In this document: one piece after another, positions 14,293 through 22,344 of the stretch
How positions within the stretch are numbered: the first letter of the stretch is position 1
Layout of the letters: each line of letters starts with the position of its first letter
NCBI GenBank assembly: GCA_944385125.1
Contig: CALWVZ010000014.1
Span: 1 to 37,430, forward strand
DNA: 37,430 nt
Direction of reading: 5' to 3'
Origin: an uncultured Oscillospiraceae bacterium
Lineage (GTDB): Bacteria; Bacillota; Clostridia; Oscillospirales; Oscillospiraceae
Notes under the pieces: model-generated
The model's input: only the letters and a program-made list of their open reading frames with translations
Databases searched by the model: none
What the model was told of the DNA's origin: nothing
Program-made: the position numbers and the translations under genes

Positions 14293-16047
14293 TCAGTTGT
14301 TTACCCGATTCTTGATTTCTTCGCCGATCTTTGCAGCAAAGTCCTCAAAGGGCATGGCTCCCATATCCACACCGGCTCTGGTGCGCACGGCCACGGCTCC
14401 TGCCTCGGCCTCCCTGTCGCCCACCACCAGCATGTAGGGGATCTTCTGCATCTGGGCTTCACGGATCTTGTAGCCTATCTTCTCATTGCGCAGGTCGGTC
14501 TCCACACGGACACCCATAGCCTCCAGCTTTGCGGCCACTTCCTTGGCATAATCGGCGGTCCTGTCGGTTATGGGCATTACCTTTACCTGCACGGGAGAGA
14601 GCCACACGGGGAAGGCTCCGGCATAGTGCTCGGTGATGACGCCGATGAAACGCTCGATGGAGCCGAAGACCACCCGGTGTATCATCACGGGGCGGTGTTT
14701 TTCCCCGTCGGCCCCGGTGTACTCCAACTCGAAGCGCTCAGGCAGCTGCATATCCAGCTGGATGGTGCCGCACTGCCAGGTGCGTCCCAGGGAGTCCTGG
14801 AGATGGAAGTCCAGCTTGGGGCCGTAGAAGGCGCCGTCCCCCTCGTTGATGACATAGCTCTTGCCCATCTCGGTGATAGCCTCTTTCAAGGTCTCCTGGG
14901 CGAAGTCCCAATCCTTCTCGTCCCCCATGTGGTCCTCCGGCATGGTGGACAGCTCTATCTCGTAGGGCAGCTGGAAAAGGGAATACACCTCGTCAAAGAG
15001 GCGGACAACATTCTTTATCTCGTCCTTCATCTGGTCCCAGGTCATGAAGATATGGGCATCGTCCTGGGTGAAGCAGCGGACGCGGAACAGGCCATGGAGG
15101 GCGCCGGAGAGCTCATGGCGGTGCACCACGCCCAGCTCGCCCACTCGCAGAGGCAGGTCCCTGTAGGAGTGGGGCTCGGACTTGTACACCAGCATGCCGC
15201 CGGGGCAGTTCATGGGCTTGATGGCAAAGTCCTCACCGTCGATGAGGGTGGTATACATGTTCTGCTTGTAGTGGAACCAGTGGCCGGAGGTCTCCCACAG
15301 CTGGCGGTTGAGTATCATGGGGGTGGATATCTCCACGTAGCCGTAGCGTTTGTGGACTTCACGCCAGTAGTCGATAAGGGTATTTTTCAGCACCATGCCC
15401 TTGGGCAGGAAGAAGGGGAAGCCGGGGCCTTCCTCGGTGAGCATGAACAGTCCCAGCTCCTTGCCCAGCTTCCGGTGATCCCGGCGCTTGGCCTCCTCGA
15501 TGCGCTGGAGATAGGCGTCCAGCTCCTCCTTCTTGGGGAAGGCCACGCCGTAGATGCGCTGAAGGGTCTGGCGGTTGGAGTCGCCCCGCCAATAGGCGCT
15601 GTTGCAGGCGGTGAGCTTTATGGCGTTGCCCTTGACTCTGCCGGTGGAATCCAGGTGGGGACCGGCGCACAGGTCGGTGAACTCACCCTGGCGGTAGAAG
15701 CTGATGTGGGCGTCCTCAGGCAGGTCGTTGATGAGCTCTACCTTATAGGGCTCATCCTTCTCCTCCATGAACTTTATGGCCTCGTCCCGGGGCAGCTCAA
15801 AGCGCTCCAGCTTCAGCTTCTCCTTGCAGATCTTCCGCATCTCCACCTCGATGTTCTCCATTATCTCCGGGGTGAAGGGGAAGGGAGAGTCCATGTCATA
15901 GTAAAAGCCGTTGTCTATGGAAGGGCCTATGGCCAGCTTCACCTCCGGATACAGGCGCTTTACGGCCTGGGCCAGGATGTGGGAGCAGGTGTGCCAATAG
16001 GTGCGGCGGTATTCCTCATTTTCAAAACTGAACTTGTTTTCATCCAT
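14293..16047 (-). CDS. thrS: Threonyl-tRNA synthetase lacking the TGS domain
   Basis: Charges tRNA-Thr with threonine. The start is ATG 16047 with AAGGAGG upstream, giving 584 residues against about 640 in Bacillus and E. coli. The missing part is the N-terminal TGS domain; the protein begins almost directly at the editing domain, whose HTCSH (19-23) and CAGPH (127-131) residues remove mischarged Ser. The class II catalytic core follows, with MNCPGG and the HRHE segment including zinc ligands, FRVRCFTQDDAH (motif 2) and GSIERFIGV (motif 3), then the anticodon-binding domain. A longer reading of the frame would translate the T-box leader and is rejected. Loss of TGS is also known in some clostridia; that is from memory. 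Confidence 0.96.
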   Translation of the reverse strand: MDENKFSFENEEYRRTYWHTCSHILAQAVKRLYPEVKLAIGPSIDNGFYYDMDSPFPFTPEIMENIEVEMRKICKEKLKLERFELPRDEAIKFMEEKDEPYKVELINDLPEDAHISFYRQGEFTDLCAGPHLDSTGRVKGNAIKLTACNSAYWRGDSNRQTLQRIYGVAFPKKEELDAYLQRIEEAKRRDHRKLGKELGLFMLTEEGPGFPFFLPKGMVLKNTLIDYWREVHKRYGYVEISTPMILNRQLWETSGHWFHYKQNMYTTLIDGEDFAIKPMNCPGGMLVYKSEPHSYRDLPLRVGELGVVHRHELSGALHGLFRVRCFTQDDAHIFMTWDQMKDEIKNVVRLFDEVYSLFQLPYEIELSTMPEDHMGDEKDWDFAQETLKEAITEMGKSYVINEGDGAFYGPKLDFHLQDSLGRTWQCGTIQLDMQLPERFELEYTGADGEKHRPVMIHRVVFGSIERFIGVITEHYAGAFPVWLSPVQVKVMPITDRTADYAKEVAAKLEAMGVRVETDLRNEKIGYKIREAQMQKIPYMLVVGDREAEAGAVAVRTRAGVDMGAMPFEDFAAKIGEEIKNRVNN

Positions 16048-16065
16048 AACAGTATTCCTCCTTGT

Positions 16066-16297
16066 AAAAAGATAAGCACCCCTGGCAAATGCCAAGGGTG
16101 CGTCATGCACGGTTCCACCTTGATTTTTAACTCGTGGCACTGTAACGCATGCCGGACGGGCGGACTTAGTGTGTTCATCCGCCGGCTCGGGAGCGGTAGC
16201 TCTGACACCTATCCGGGGCAACTTACAGCCTGGGCCGCCCTCTCTGTGCGTATTCGGTATCCGCTTTCTCCGTCACAGCCTTTATATTATCTCAGGC
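16066..16297 (-). promoter_or_regulatory. Threonyl T-box riboswitch
   Basis: The leader contains the T-box sequence AAGGTGGAACCGTG (minus strand, 16121-16108), which pairs with the acceptor end of uncharged tRNA. Stem I base helices GGAG/CTCC (16271-16268 with 16193-16190) and GATACC/GGTGTC (16261-16256 with 16209-16204) enclose an internal loop whose 3' side shows ACC (16197-16195), a threonine codon, followed by G: an almost textbook specifier. An AGAGAGGG element follows stem I's 5' side. The terminator is a 12-bp stem at 16076-16101 followed by TTATCTTTTT. Uncharged tRNA-Thr should favour the antiterminator and switch on thrS. Confidence 0.93.
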
Positions 16298-16303
16298 CCT
16301 GTA

Positions 16304-16332
16304 ATCATATCACCGGCCCGGCCCTCTGTCAA
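16304..16332 (-). promoter_or_regulatory. Strong sigma-A promoter for thrS
   Basis: Minus strand TTGACA (16332-16327), 17-bp spacer, TATGAT (16309-16304). It lies immediately upstream of the T-box leader and gives a predicted start near 16297. Confidence 0.85.
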
Positions 16333-16363
16333 TGGCTTTTTGACTGCCAAAGGCTGGGAAACA

Positions 16364-16999
16364 TCACATTTTCACCTTCGGCAGGTTCCATTTATACACC
16401 GTGGCCAGGATGCGCAGGGCAAATATCAGCCCCATGGCCGCCAGGGCCGAAGCTACCTCATGTACGTTCAGGCGCAGCATCACATAGTACAGCAGCGCCC
16501 CGCTCATGGAGGCTATGGCATAGATGCGCTTTCTCAGCACCGCAGGCATGGTATTGGTCAGCACGTCCCGGAGCATTCCGCCCCCCACGCCGGTGGTCAT
16601 GCCCAGCAGCACCAGCAGCAGGGGATTGCCCATGCCGCACTGTTCTATTGACATGTTCACGCCGGACACGGTGAACACCGCCAGGCCCAGGGCGTCAAAA
16701 ATATTGGCTATGCTGTCCAGCCTGGCCTTGTGGTGCTCATAGCTCTCCCGGCGCTTATAGGCGTCCAGGAACACTATAAAGGCCGTCACCAGGGCTACGC
16801 AGATATAGGCATAGCTGGTGAACATCCTGGGTGGCAGATAGCCCAGCATCATGTCCCGGATGACCCCGCCCCCCAGGGCGGTGACCACTGCCAGGAACAG
16901 CACGCCGAACACGTCCGCCCCCTTGTCTATGGCGGGCATGGCTCCGCACACGGCGAAGGCCGCTATGCCCACCAGTTCCACCGCCTCTATGTAGCTCAT
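16364..16999 (-). CDS. UPF0126 / TRIC-type membrane protein
   Basis: 211 residues, about seven membrane helices built as a duplicated three-helix unit: GGGVIRDMMLG (43-53) and GGGMLRDVLTN (about 138-148) are the matching motifs. The family (YicG/YadS) is related to trimeric intracellular cation channels and some members are proposed glycine transporters. The start ATG 16999 overlaps the ychF stop as ATGA and no clear ribosome site precedes it, which points to translational coupling. Substrate unknown. Confidence 0.88.
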   Translation of the reverse strand: MSYIEAVELVGIAAFAVCGAMPAIDKGADVFGVLFLAVVTALGGGVIRDMMLGYLPPRMFTSYAYICVALVTAFIVFLDAYKRRESYEHHKARLDSIANIFDALGLAVFTVSGVNMSIEQCGMGNPLLLVLLGMTTGVGGGMLRDVLTNTMPAVLRKRIYAIASMSGALLYYVMLRLNVHEVASALAAMGLIFALRILATVYKWNLPKVKM

Positions 17000-18087
17000 A
17001 CGTTGAAGCGGAACAGGGTCACGTCCCCGTCGTTCATCACATATTCCTTACCCTCGCTGCGCACCAGGCCCTTCTCCTTTGCCGCAGCCATGCTGCCGCA
17101 TGCCTCCAGGTCCTTGAAGGCCACTATCTCCGCCCGGATGAAGCCCCGCTCAAAGTCGGAGTGTATCTTGCCGGCGGCCTGGGGAGCCTTGGTGCCCTTC
17201 TTTATGGTCCAGGCCCGGCACTCGTCGCTGCCGCAGGTGAGGAAGGATATCAGCCCCAGCAAGGAGTAGGAGCACTTTATCATTCTGTCCAAGCCGGACT
17301 CCTTAAGCCCCAGCTCCTCCAGGAACATCTGCCGGTCATCGGCATCCAGCTGGGCTATCTCCTCCTCCACCTTGGCGCAGATAGGCAGCACCTGGGCCTT
17401 CTCCGCCGCCGCTATCTCCGCCACGGCCCGGTAATAGGGGTTGGCCTCATAGTCGGCGATGCCCTCTTCGTCCATGTTGGCGGCATAGATTATGGGCTTT
17501 GTGGTCAGAAGGTCGGAGGTCATGATGAGCTCCATGTCGTCCTTGTCGCAGTCAAAGCTCCGGGCGCTCTTGCCCTCGTTCAGGTGGTCCCGGAGGGCCT
17601 CAAAGACCTCCTCCTCGTGGAGGAACTTCTTGTCCCCCTTTGCGGCCTTCGCTGCCTTGTCTATGCGCCGCTCCACCATCTCCAGGTCCGCCATGATGAG
17701 CTCCAGGTCGATTATCTCAATATCCCGTTTAGGGTCGGTGCTGCCCTCCACATGGATGACGTTCTCATCGTCAAAGCAGCGCACCACGTGGATTATGGCG
17801 TCGGTGGAGCGGATGTTGCCCAAAAACTTATTGCCCAGGCCCTCGCCCTTGGAGGCCCCCTTCACCAGCCCGGCAATGTCCACAAACTCGATGACTGCCG
17901 GAGTGTACTTTTTGGGCTCATAGAGCTTTGCCAGGTAGTCCAGCCGGGAGTCGGGCACGGTGACCATGCCCACGTTGGGCTCGATGGTGCAGAAGGGGAA
18001 GTTGGCCGCCTGGGCCCCTGCGTTGGTTATTGCGTTAAAAAGAGTAGATTTGCCCACGTTGGGCAGACCGACGATACCTAATTTCAT
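16996..18087 (-). CDS. ychF: Redox/ribosome-associated GTPase YchF (Obg family)
   Basis: 363 residues. GLPNVGKS (7-14) is the P-loop; DIAGLVKGAS gives G3; NMDE replaces the usual NKxD, the known reason YchF/OLA1 proteins favour ATP over GTP. A coiled-coil insertion and a C-terminal TGS domain (FLTCGSDECRAWTIKKGTKAPQ onward in two parts) complete the family layout. ATG 18087 has an AAAGGAG site somewhat far upstream and a nearer AGGA. It heads a two-gene operon with the UPF0126 gene. Confidence 0.97.
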   Translation of the reverse strand: MKLGIVGLPNVGKSTLFNAITNAGAQAANFPFCTIEPNVGMVTVPDSRLDYLAKLYEPKKYTPAVIEFVDIAGLVKGASKGEGLGNKFLGNIRSTDAIIHVVRCFDDENVIHVEGSTDPKRDIEIIDLELIMADLEMVERRIDKAAKAAKGDKKFLHEEEVFEALRDHLNEGKSARSFDCDKDDMELIMTSDLLTTKPIIYAANMDEEGIADYEANPYYRAVAEIAAAEKAQVLPICAKVEEEIAQLDADDRQMFLEELGLKESGLDRMIKCSYSLLGLISFLTCGSDECRAWTIKKGTKAPQAAGKIHSDFERGFIRAEIVAFKDLEACGSMAAAKEKGLVRSEGKEYVMNDGDVTLFRFNV

Positions 18088-18146
18088 ATATCCTATAACT
18101 CCTTTTATCGGCCGCCGGGCGGCCGCCTTTCTACATTTGCCAGGGT

Positions 18147-18175
18147 ATTATAGCAGAAGCGGCGGAAATACTCAA
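18147..18175 (-). promoter_or_regulatory. Promoter of ychF
   Basis: Minus strand TTGAGT (18175-18170), 17-bp spacer, TATAAT (18152-18147), 60 bases upstream of the start codon. A GGCCGCCGGGCGGCC palindromic stretch (18110-18124) lies in the leader. Confidence 0.75.
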
Positions 18176-18241
18176 TAGCTAAGCCCCTTTTATCGGTTCT
18201 AATTTCAAACTATTTCCCTGGATTTTCCCCCGGTTTTCGAC

Positions 18242-18270
18242 TTGTTTTTCCCTGGGGCCTGGTTTATACT
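18242..18270 (+). promoter_or_regulatory. Promoter of the secreted-protein gene
   Basis: TTGTTT (18242-18247), 17-bp spacer, TATACT (18265-18270), 27 bases before the ATG at 18298. Confidence 0.6.
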
Positions 18271-18297
18271 TTCAGAGTAAAGGGAGGTGGGCAGCCT

Positions 18298-18936
18298 ATG
18301 AAGCAGCTGTTTAGAGCAGGTATAAGCATGCTGGCAATGCTGGCTGCGCTGCTGGCCTTCAGGGCCTTCATGCCCGCAGGAGATGATCTGGCCGCCCCGG
18401 CTCCCGCTTCCGAAAGCTCCGAAGCTCAGGTTCAGGCGGTGTCCGTCACCCTGCCCCCTTACACGCCTCAATCCATCCCCCCTACCGCCTCCCCTGTGCC
18501 GCCGCCCTTTGAGACGGAGCAGGAGCTTCAGGAATACCTGACCGCCCAGCTGGAGCGGGAGGGCTATCAGCAGGTACGGGCCGGGGAGCTGGCCGTGTTC
18601 TCCAGTCTGCCGGAGGGCTATGCAAAGCTGGAGGGAGCCTACATGCGCCTCGACCCCGGCGGCAGCGGAAACCAGATGTACATACAGTACTGGTATGATC
18701 TGGAGAAGGACCGCATCCTCTGCCTCCAGCAGGTCTTCGGCTCCGCAGGCTGCCAGGAGACTCAAGGAGTGGAGATACACAATCTCCAGAGCTTCCCCTA
18801 TTTTGAGACGGGAAACTGGATCACCTTCCGGGCAAACTACAGCAACCGGCTGGAGGGCGGCTATGTGAACGCTCTGCTTCACAGCCCCAGCCGGCTGGTC
18901 CCGGAGGGTGTGGAATTCATGGCCTCCATCACATGA
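18298..18936 (+). CDS. Unknown secreted or membrane-anchored protein
   Basis: 212 residues; family not recognised. The N-terminus has a positive start, a hydrophobic helix (about 7-25) and no lipobox Cys, consistent with a Sec signal or an uncleaved anchor. It is followed by a Pro/Ala/Ser/Thr-rich low-complexity spacer (about 27-75) typical of wall-crossing linkers, then a roughly 130-residue globular part with an amphipathic helix (ETEQELQEYLTAQLEREG) and several beta-strand-like segments. Two cysteines (CLQQVFGSAGC) could form a disulfide. ATG 18298 has GGGAGGTG upstream. It has its own promoter. An extracytoplasmic role is inferred only from the topology. Confidence 0.75.
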   Translation: MKQLFRAGISMLAMLAALLAFRAFMPAGDDLAAPAPASESSEAQVQAVSVTLPPYTPQSIPPTASPVPPPFETEQELQEYLTAQLEREGYQQVRAGELAVFSSLPEGYAKLEGAYMRLDPGGSGNQMYIQYWYDLEKDRILCLQQVFGSAGCQETQGVEIHNLQSFPYFETGNWITFRANYSNRLEGGYVNALLHSPSRLVPEGVEFMASIT

Positions 18937-19007
18937 TCCGCACGGCAGTTCCCATGCCCCTGAGCCTTGGAGCGCAGGGGTATTTTTGCGCCGTTAATTC
19001 CCGTTGC

Positions 19008-19036
19008 TTGCTCTTTCCCCCCGAGAGATATATAAT
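19008..19036 (+). promoter_or_regulatory. Promoter of the XRE membrane regulator
   Basis: TTGCTC (19008-19013), 17-bp spacer, TATAAT (19031-19036), 26 bases before the ATG at 19063. The rest of 18937-19062 shows no gene. Confidence 0.6.
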
Positions 19037-19062
19037 CGGCAGCAGGAAAGGAGCTGGTTATC

Positions 19063-19605
19063 ATGCTCGGTGACAACATAAAGAAGCTGCGCAGCGCCGC
19101 AGGACTCAGCCAGGAAGAGCTGGCCGGGAAGCTCCATGTGGTGCGGCAGACGGTATCCAAATGGGAAAAGGGCCTGTCGGTGCCAGATGCGGACATGCTC
19201 ATCGCCCTGGCCAAGGCTCTGAACAGCAGCCCGGCAAAATTGCTGGGTACAGATAAAGACGAGGCCGGAGCCTCAACTCAGGCCCACGAACTGGCCGGGC
19301 AGCTGGCGGAGCTGAACGCCCGTCTGGCAGAGCAGCTGGAGAAAAACCGCCGCCTGCGCCGGAGTCTGTCCATGGCCGCCGTAGCTGCGGCCTGTCTGGC
19401 CCTGCTGGTACAGCTGCTGCCCAAGCTCCACGGCTTTTTTACCGGGCTGTATCTCAGCGGGGCAGCCGGAGGCATTATCGGCGGGGCCGACGGCCCCACT
19501 GCTATTTATATCAGCAGCTCCGGCCCCAGCTGGCCGGCGCTTGCGATATTCTCGGCCCTGCTCATCCTGGGCATACTGGGGCTTATCAGGACCCGGAAGA
19601 GATAG
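19063..19605 (+). CDS. XRE-type membrane-bound regulator with GGADGPT motif
   Basis: 180 residues. Residues 1-60 are a helix-turn-helix XRE domain (LSQEELAGKLHVVRQTVSKWE). A heptad-like helix rich in Leu/Glu/Ala (about 75-100) should dimerise it. Two membrane helices follow (about 103-119 and 157-176), ending in RTRKR. Between them, predicted outside the membrane or as a re-entrant loop, lies GGIIGGADGPTAIYIS (136-151), which from memory closely resembles the conserved sodium-site segment of the beta subunit of Na+-pumping decarboxylases (OadB/GcdB). ATG 19063 follows AGGAG (15 bases). Autoregulation or ion/envelope sensing is possible but unproven. Confidence 0.85.
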   Translation: MLGDNIKKLRSAAGLSQEELAGKLHVVRQTVSKWEKGLSVPDADMLIALAKALNSSPAKLLGTDKDEAGASTQAHELAGQLAELNARLAEQLEKNRRLRRSLSMAAVAAACLALLVQLLPKLHGFFTGLYLSGAAGGIIGGADGPTAIYISSSGPSWPALAIFSALLILGILGLIRTRKR

Positions 19606-19624
19606 AGACGGCAGCAAGATATTA

Positions 19625-19660
19625 AAAAGGAGCTTTCGCAGTTTTGCAAAAGCTCCTTTT
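19625..19660. terminator. Bidirectional terminator between XRE gene and ftsH
   Basis: A 12-bp stem (19625-19636 with 19649-19660, core AAGGAGCTTT/AAAGCTCCTT) flanked by A and T tracts on both sides. It ends the plus-strand XRE transcript and the minus-strand gdpP-to-ftsH operon. Confidence 0.85.
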
Positions 19661-19684
19661 GTCTTGTATGCTTTTTCGGGCCGT

Positions 19685-21745
19685 TCAGTCCTTCTTGTCC
19701 TCGGTGTTTTCGGACTGGGTCTGTCCGTCCTGGCCGGGCTCCCGGGTCTGGGACTCAGGCTCCCCGGGCTGGGTCTTGGGCTGCTCAGCCTGGGCCTTCT
19801 CCTCAGCGTAACCGTCGATCATGGAGATCTTCCGGGCGGGGCGTTCGATGGTATCGTCGTTCCGGGCCTCTCTGGCGGCCTTGGGGCTGATGGGCATGAA
19901 CTCGCCGTGGTCGAAGAAGTAGTTGAACTCCTCCGCCTCCATGGTCTCGTTGACCAGCAGGTATTCGGCAATGGCCTTCAGCTGGTCGGCGTGCTCGGTG
20001 AGTATCTGGCTGCACACCTCGCTGGCCTTGTCAAAGATGGCCTTCACCTCTTCGTCGATGATGCCTGCGGTCTCCTCGGAATAGCTCTTGGTCTGGCCGA
20101 AGTCCCGGCCGATGAAGATGCTGTGGCCGGAATTGTCATAGGAGATGGGCCCCAGCCGTTCGCTCATGCCGTAGCGCATGACCATGTCCCTGGCCATGGA
20201 GCTGGCCTGCTGTATATCCCCGGAGGCTCCGGTGGATATATCGTCCAGGAAAAGCTTCTCCGCTATCCGGCCGCCCAGGGCCATGACGATGTTCTCGAAC
20301 ATCTCGGCTCTGGACTTGAAGTTCTCCAGGTCTTCCTGGGGCCTGAAGAGGGTGAAGCCGCCGGCGGCGCCTCGGGGTATGATGGTTATATAGTGCACCG
20401 GGTCCACATGCTCCAGATAGCGGCCGGTAACGGCGTGGCCCGCCTCGTGATAGGCGGTGAGCTTGCGGGCTTTGTCGCTCATCTTGCGGCTCTTCTTCTC
20501 CGGGCCCATCTGGACCTTCAGTATGGCCTCGTCTATATCCTCCATATTGATGAAGCGGTGGCGGCGGCGCACGGCCAGCAGCGCAGCCTCATTCATCAAA
20601 TTCTCCAGGTCTGCTCCGGCAAAGCCGGGGGTGCCCTTGGCAATGGAGTTCAGGTCCACGTCCTCCGCCAGGTGCTTGCCTCTGGCGTGTATCTTCAAAA
20701 TGGCCTCACGGCCCCGGATATCCGGAAGTCCCACATAGACCTGGCGGTCAAAACGGCCGGGGCGGAGCAGGGCGTTATCCAGGATATCCGCCCGGTTGGT
20801 GGCCGCCATGACTATGACGCCCTCGTTGCTGCCGAAGCCGTCCATTTCCACCAGCAGCTGGTTGAGAGTCTGCTCGCGCTCGTCATGGCCGCCCCCCAGG
20901 CCGCTGCCTCTCTGGCGGCCCACGGCGTCGATCTCGTCTATGAATATGATGGCGGGGGCCACCTTCTTGGCCTGGTCGAACAGGTCTCTCACACGGCCTG
21001 CGCCCACGCCCACATACAGCTCCACAAAGTCGGAGCCGGAGATGGACAAAAACTGCACTCCCGCCTCTCCTGCCACGGCCTTGGCCAGCAGGGTCTTACC
21101 TGTGCCCGGAGGGCCCACCAGCAGCACGCCCTTGGGTATGCGGGCGCCCATATCCGTATAGGCCTTAGGGTTTTTCAGGAAGTCCACAATCTCTGCCAGT
21201 TCTTCCTTTTCCTCGTCGCAGCCGGCCACATCGGCAAAGGTCTTCTTGTTCTTCTCCTCGCTGCCCAGACGGGTGCGGGCTTTGGAGAAGCGGGCCACTC
21301 CGCCGGCCCCGCCGCCGGCCTTGTTCATCATCACATACCACAGAGCCATGGCTGCGCCCATGATGATGAGGTAGGGCAGGAAGCTTGCCCACCAGGGCAC
21401 CACAAAGCCTTCCTTATAGTCATAGTCCTCCAGCACCCCGGATTGGAGCTGCTGGTCTATAAGCTCATGAAAGTCCTCATAGAAAACGCTGAAGCTGTAG
21501 AGGTCATAGCTCATCTCCTCCACAGGGGTAACGGGGTCGTCGGTCCTCACCTTCAGCTTGATGAGGTTGCCTTCAGTTTCAAAATACTGTACTTTCTCCT
21601 CCTGGAACAGGCGCACCAGTTCGGAGTAGCTCTCTACCTTGTTGCCCTCGTTGTCCCCTGTCATGGTGAAGATGACCAGTATCATTATCACCATCAGCAG
21701 CACATAAAAGCCAAGGTCACGGGTCCGGTTGCGGTTTGGTTTCAA
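19685..21745 (-). CDS. ftsH: ATP-dependent zinc metalloprotease FtsH
   Basis: Membrane-bound AAA+ protease that degrades misfolded membrane and regulatory proteins. 686 residues: membrane helix 1 (about 11-29), an extracytoplasmic domain (about 30-117), helix 2 (about 118-139), Walker A GPPGTGKT (211-218), Walker B IIFIDE (266-271), second region of homology (about 315-334) and the zinc site HEAGH (433-437). The start is TTG 21745, with AAGGATGTG upstream; the next Met lies inside helix 1. The C-terminal 40 residues are a Gln/Pro/Glu-rich tail that is probably disordered. Last gene of the gdpP operon, 51 bases after hpt, the same neighbour as in Bacillus. Confidence 0.97.
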   Translation of the reverse strand: MKPNRNRTRDLGFYVLLMVIMILVIFTMTGDNEGNKVESYSELVRLFQEEKVQYFETEGNLIKLKVRTDDPVTPVEEMSYDLYSFSVFYEDFHELIDQQLQSGVLEDYDYKEGFVVPWWASFLPYLIIMGAAMALWYVMMNKAGGGAGGVARFSKARTRLGSEEKNKKTFADVAGCDEEKEELAEIVDFLKNPKAYTDMGARIPKGVLLVGPPGTGKTLLAKAVAGEAGVQFLSISGSDFVELYVGVGAGRVRDLFDQAKKVAPAIIFIDEIDAVGRQRGSGLGGGHDEREQTLNQLLVEMDGFGSNEGVIVMAATNRADILDNALLRPGRFDRQVYVGLPDIRGREAILKIHARGKHLAEDVDLNSIAKGTPGFAGADLENLMNEAALLAVRRRHRFINMEDIDEAILKVQMGPEKKSRKMSDKARKLTAYHEAGHAVTGRYLEHVDPVHYITIIPRGAAGGFTLFRPQEDLENFKSRAEMFENIVMALGGRIAEKLFLDDISTGASGDIQQASSMARDMVMRYGMSERLGPISYDNSGHSIFIGRDFGQTKSYSEETAGIIDEEVKAIFDKASEVCSQILTEHADQLKAIAEYLLVNETMEAEEFNYFFDHGEFMPISPKAAREARNDDTIERPARKISMIDGYAEEKAQAEQPKTQPGEPESQTREPGQDGQTQSENTEDKKD

Positions 21746-21796
21746 GTAAGTGTCACATCCTTTTCAGCGCTGGGATATCGTTTAAATCAGGGAAAA

Positions 21797-22330
21797 TCAG
21801 GAATATATCTCAGGTTTCAACACGCCGATATACGGCAGGTTCCTGTAGCGTTCATTATAGTCCAGCCCGTAGCCCACCACAAAGGCGTCGGGTATCTCAA
21901 AGCAGGAGTAGTCGGCATAGATATCCGCCTTGCGCCGGGCGGGCTTGTCCATCAATGTGGCAATGGTGATGGAGGCGGGCTTTCTCACCATCAGGTACTG
22001 CTTGAGGTAGCTGAGGGTGACGCCGGAGTCCAGTATGTCCTCCACGATTATCAGGTGCCTGCCCTCTATATCCTCCCCCAGGTCCTTGTTGATCTTCACG
22101 GCGCCGGTGGAGCTGGTGCCGCTGTAGGAGGACACGGACATGAAGTCCATGGAGCAGCTTATGTCCACATAGCGCATCAGGTCCGCCATGAATATGAAGC
22201 AGCCTTTCAGCACCCCCACAAATATGGGGTCCTTGCCCTCGAAGTCCCGGGATATCTGCTTTCCCATCTCCGAGACCTTGTTTTGCAGCTCTTCCTCACT
22301 TATCAGTATCCGCTGGATGTCATTGCGCAT
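21797..22330 (-). CDS. hpt: Hypoxanthine phosphoribosyltransferase
   Basis: Purine salvage: transfers ribose phosphate from PRPP to hypoxanthine or guanine. 177 residues from ATG 22330, which has ACAGGAG 8 bases upstream; this matches the usual 175-180 residue length. An in-frame ATG at 22348 overlaps the tilS stop as ATGA but would add six residues and has no ribosome site. The PRPP motif IIVEDILDSGVT (about 94-105) and the early GVLKGC loop (39-44) are intact. Sits between tilS and ftsH, the order known from Bacillus. Confidence 0.96.
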   Translation of the reverse strand: MRNDIQRILISEEELQNKVSEMGKQISRDFEGKDPIFVGVLKGCFIFMADLMRYVDISCSMDFMSVSSYSGTSSTGAVKINKDLGEDIEGRHLIIVEDILDSGVTLSYLKQYLMVRKPASITIATLMDKPARRKADIYADYSCFEIPDAFVVGYGLDYNERYRNLPYIGVLKPEIYS

Positions 22331-22344
22331 ACTCTTTTCTCCTG

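Noticed and set aside
16048-16221. N-terminal extension of thrS that might supply a TGS domain
   Set aside because: These bases form the T-box sequence and terminator hairpin, and the translated residues do not resemble TGS.
14239-16674. 811-residue plus-strand frame opposite thrS
   Set aside because: It covers a T-box leader and the thrS gene with all catalytic motifs on the other strand.
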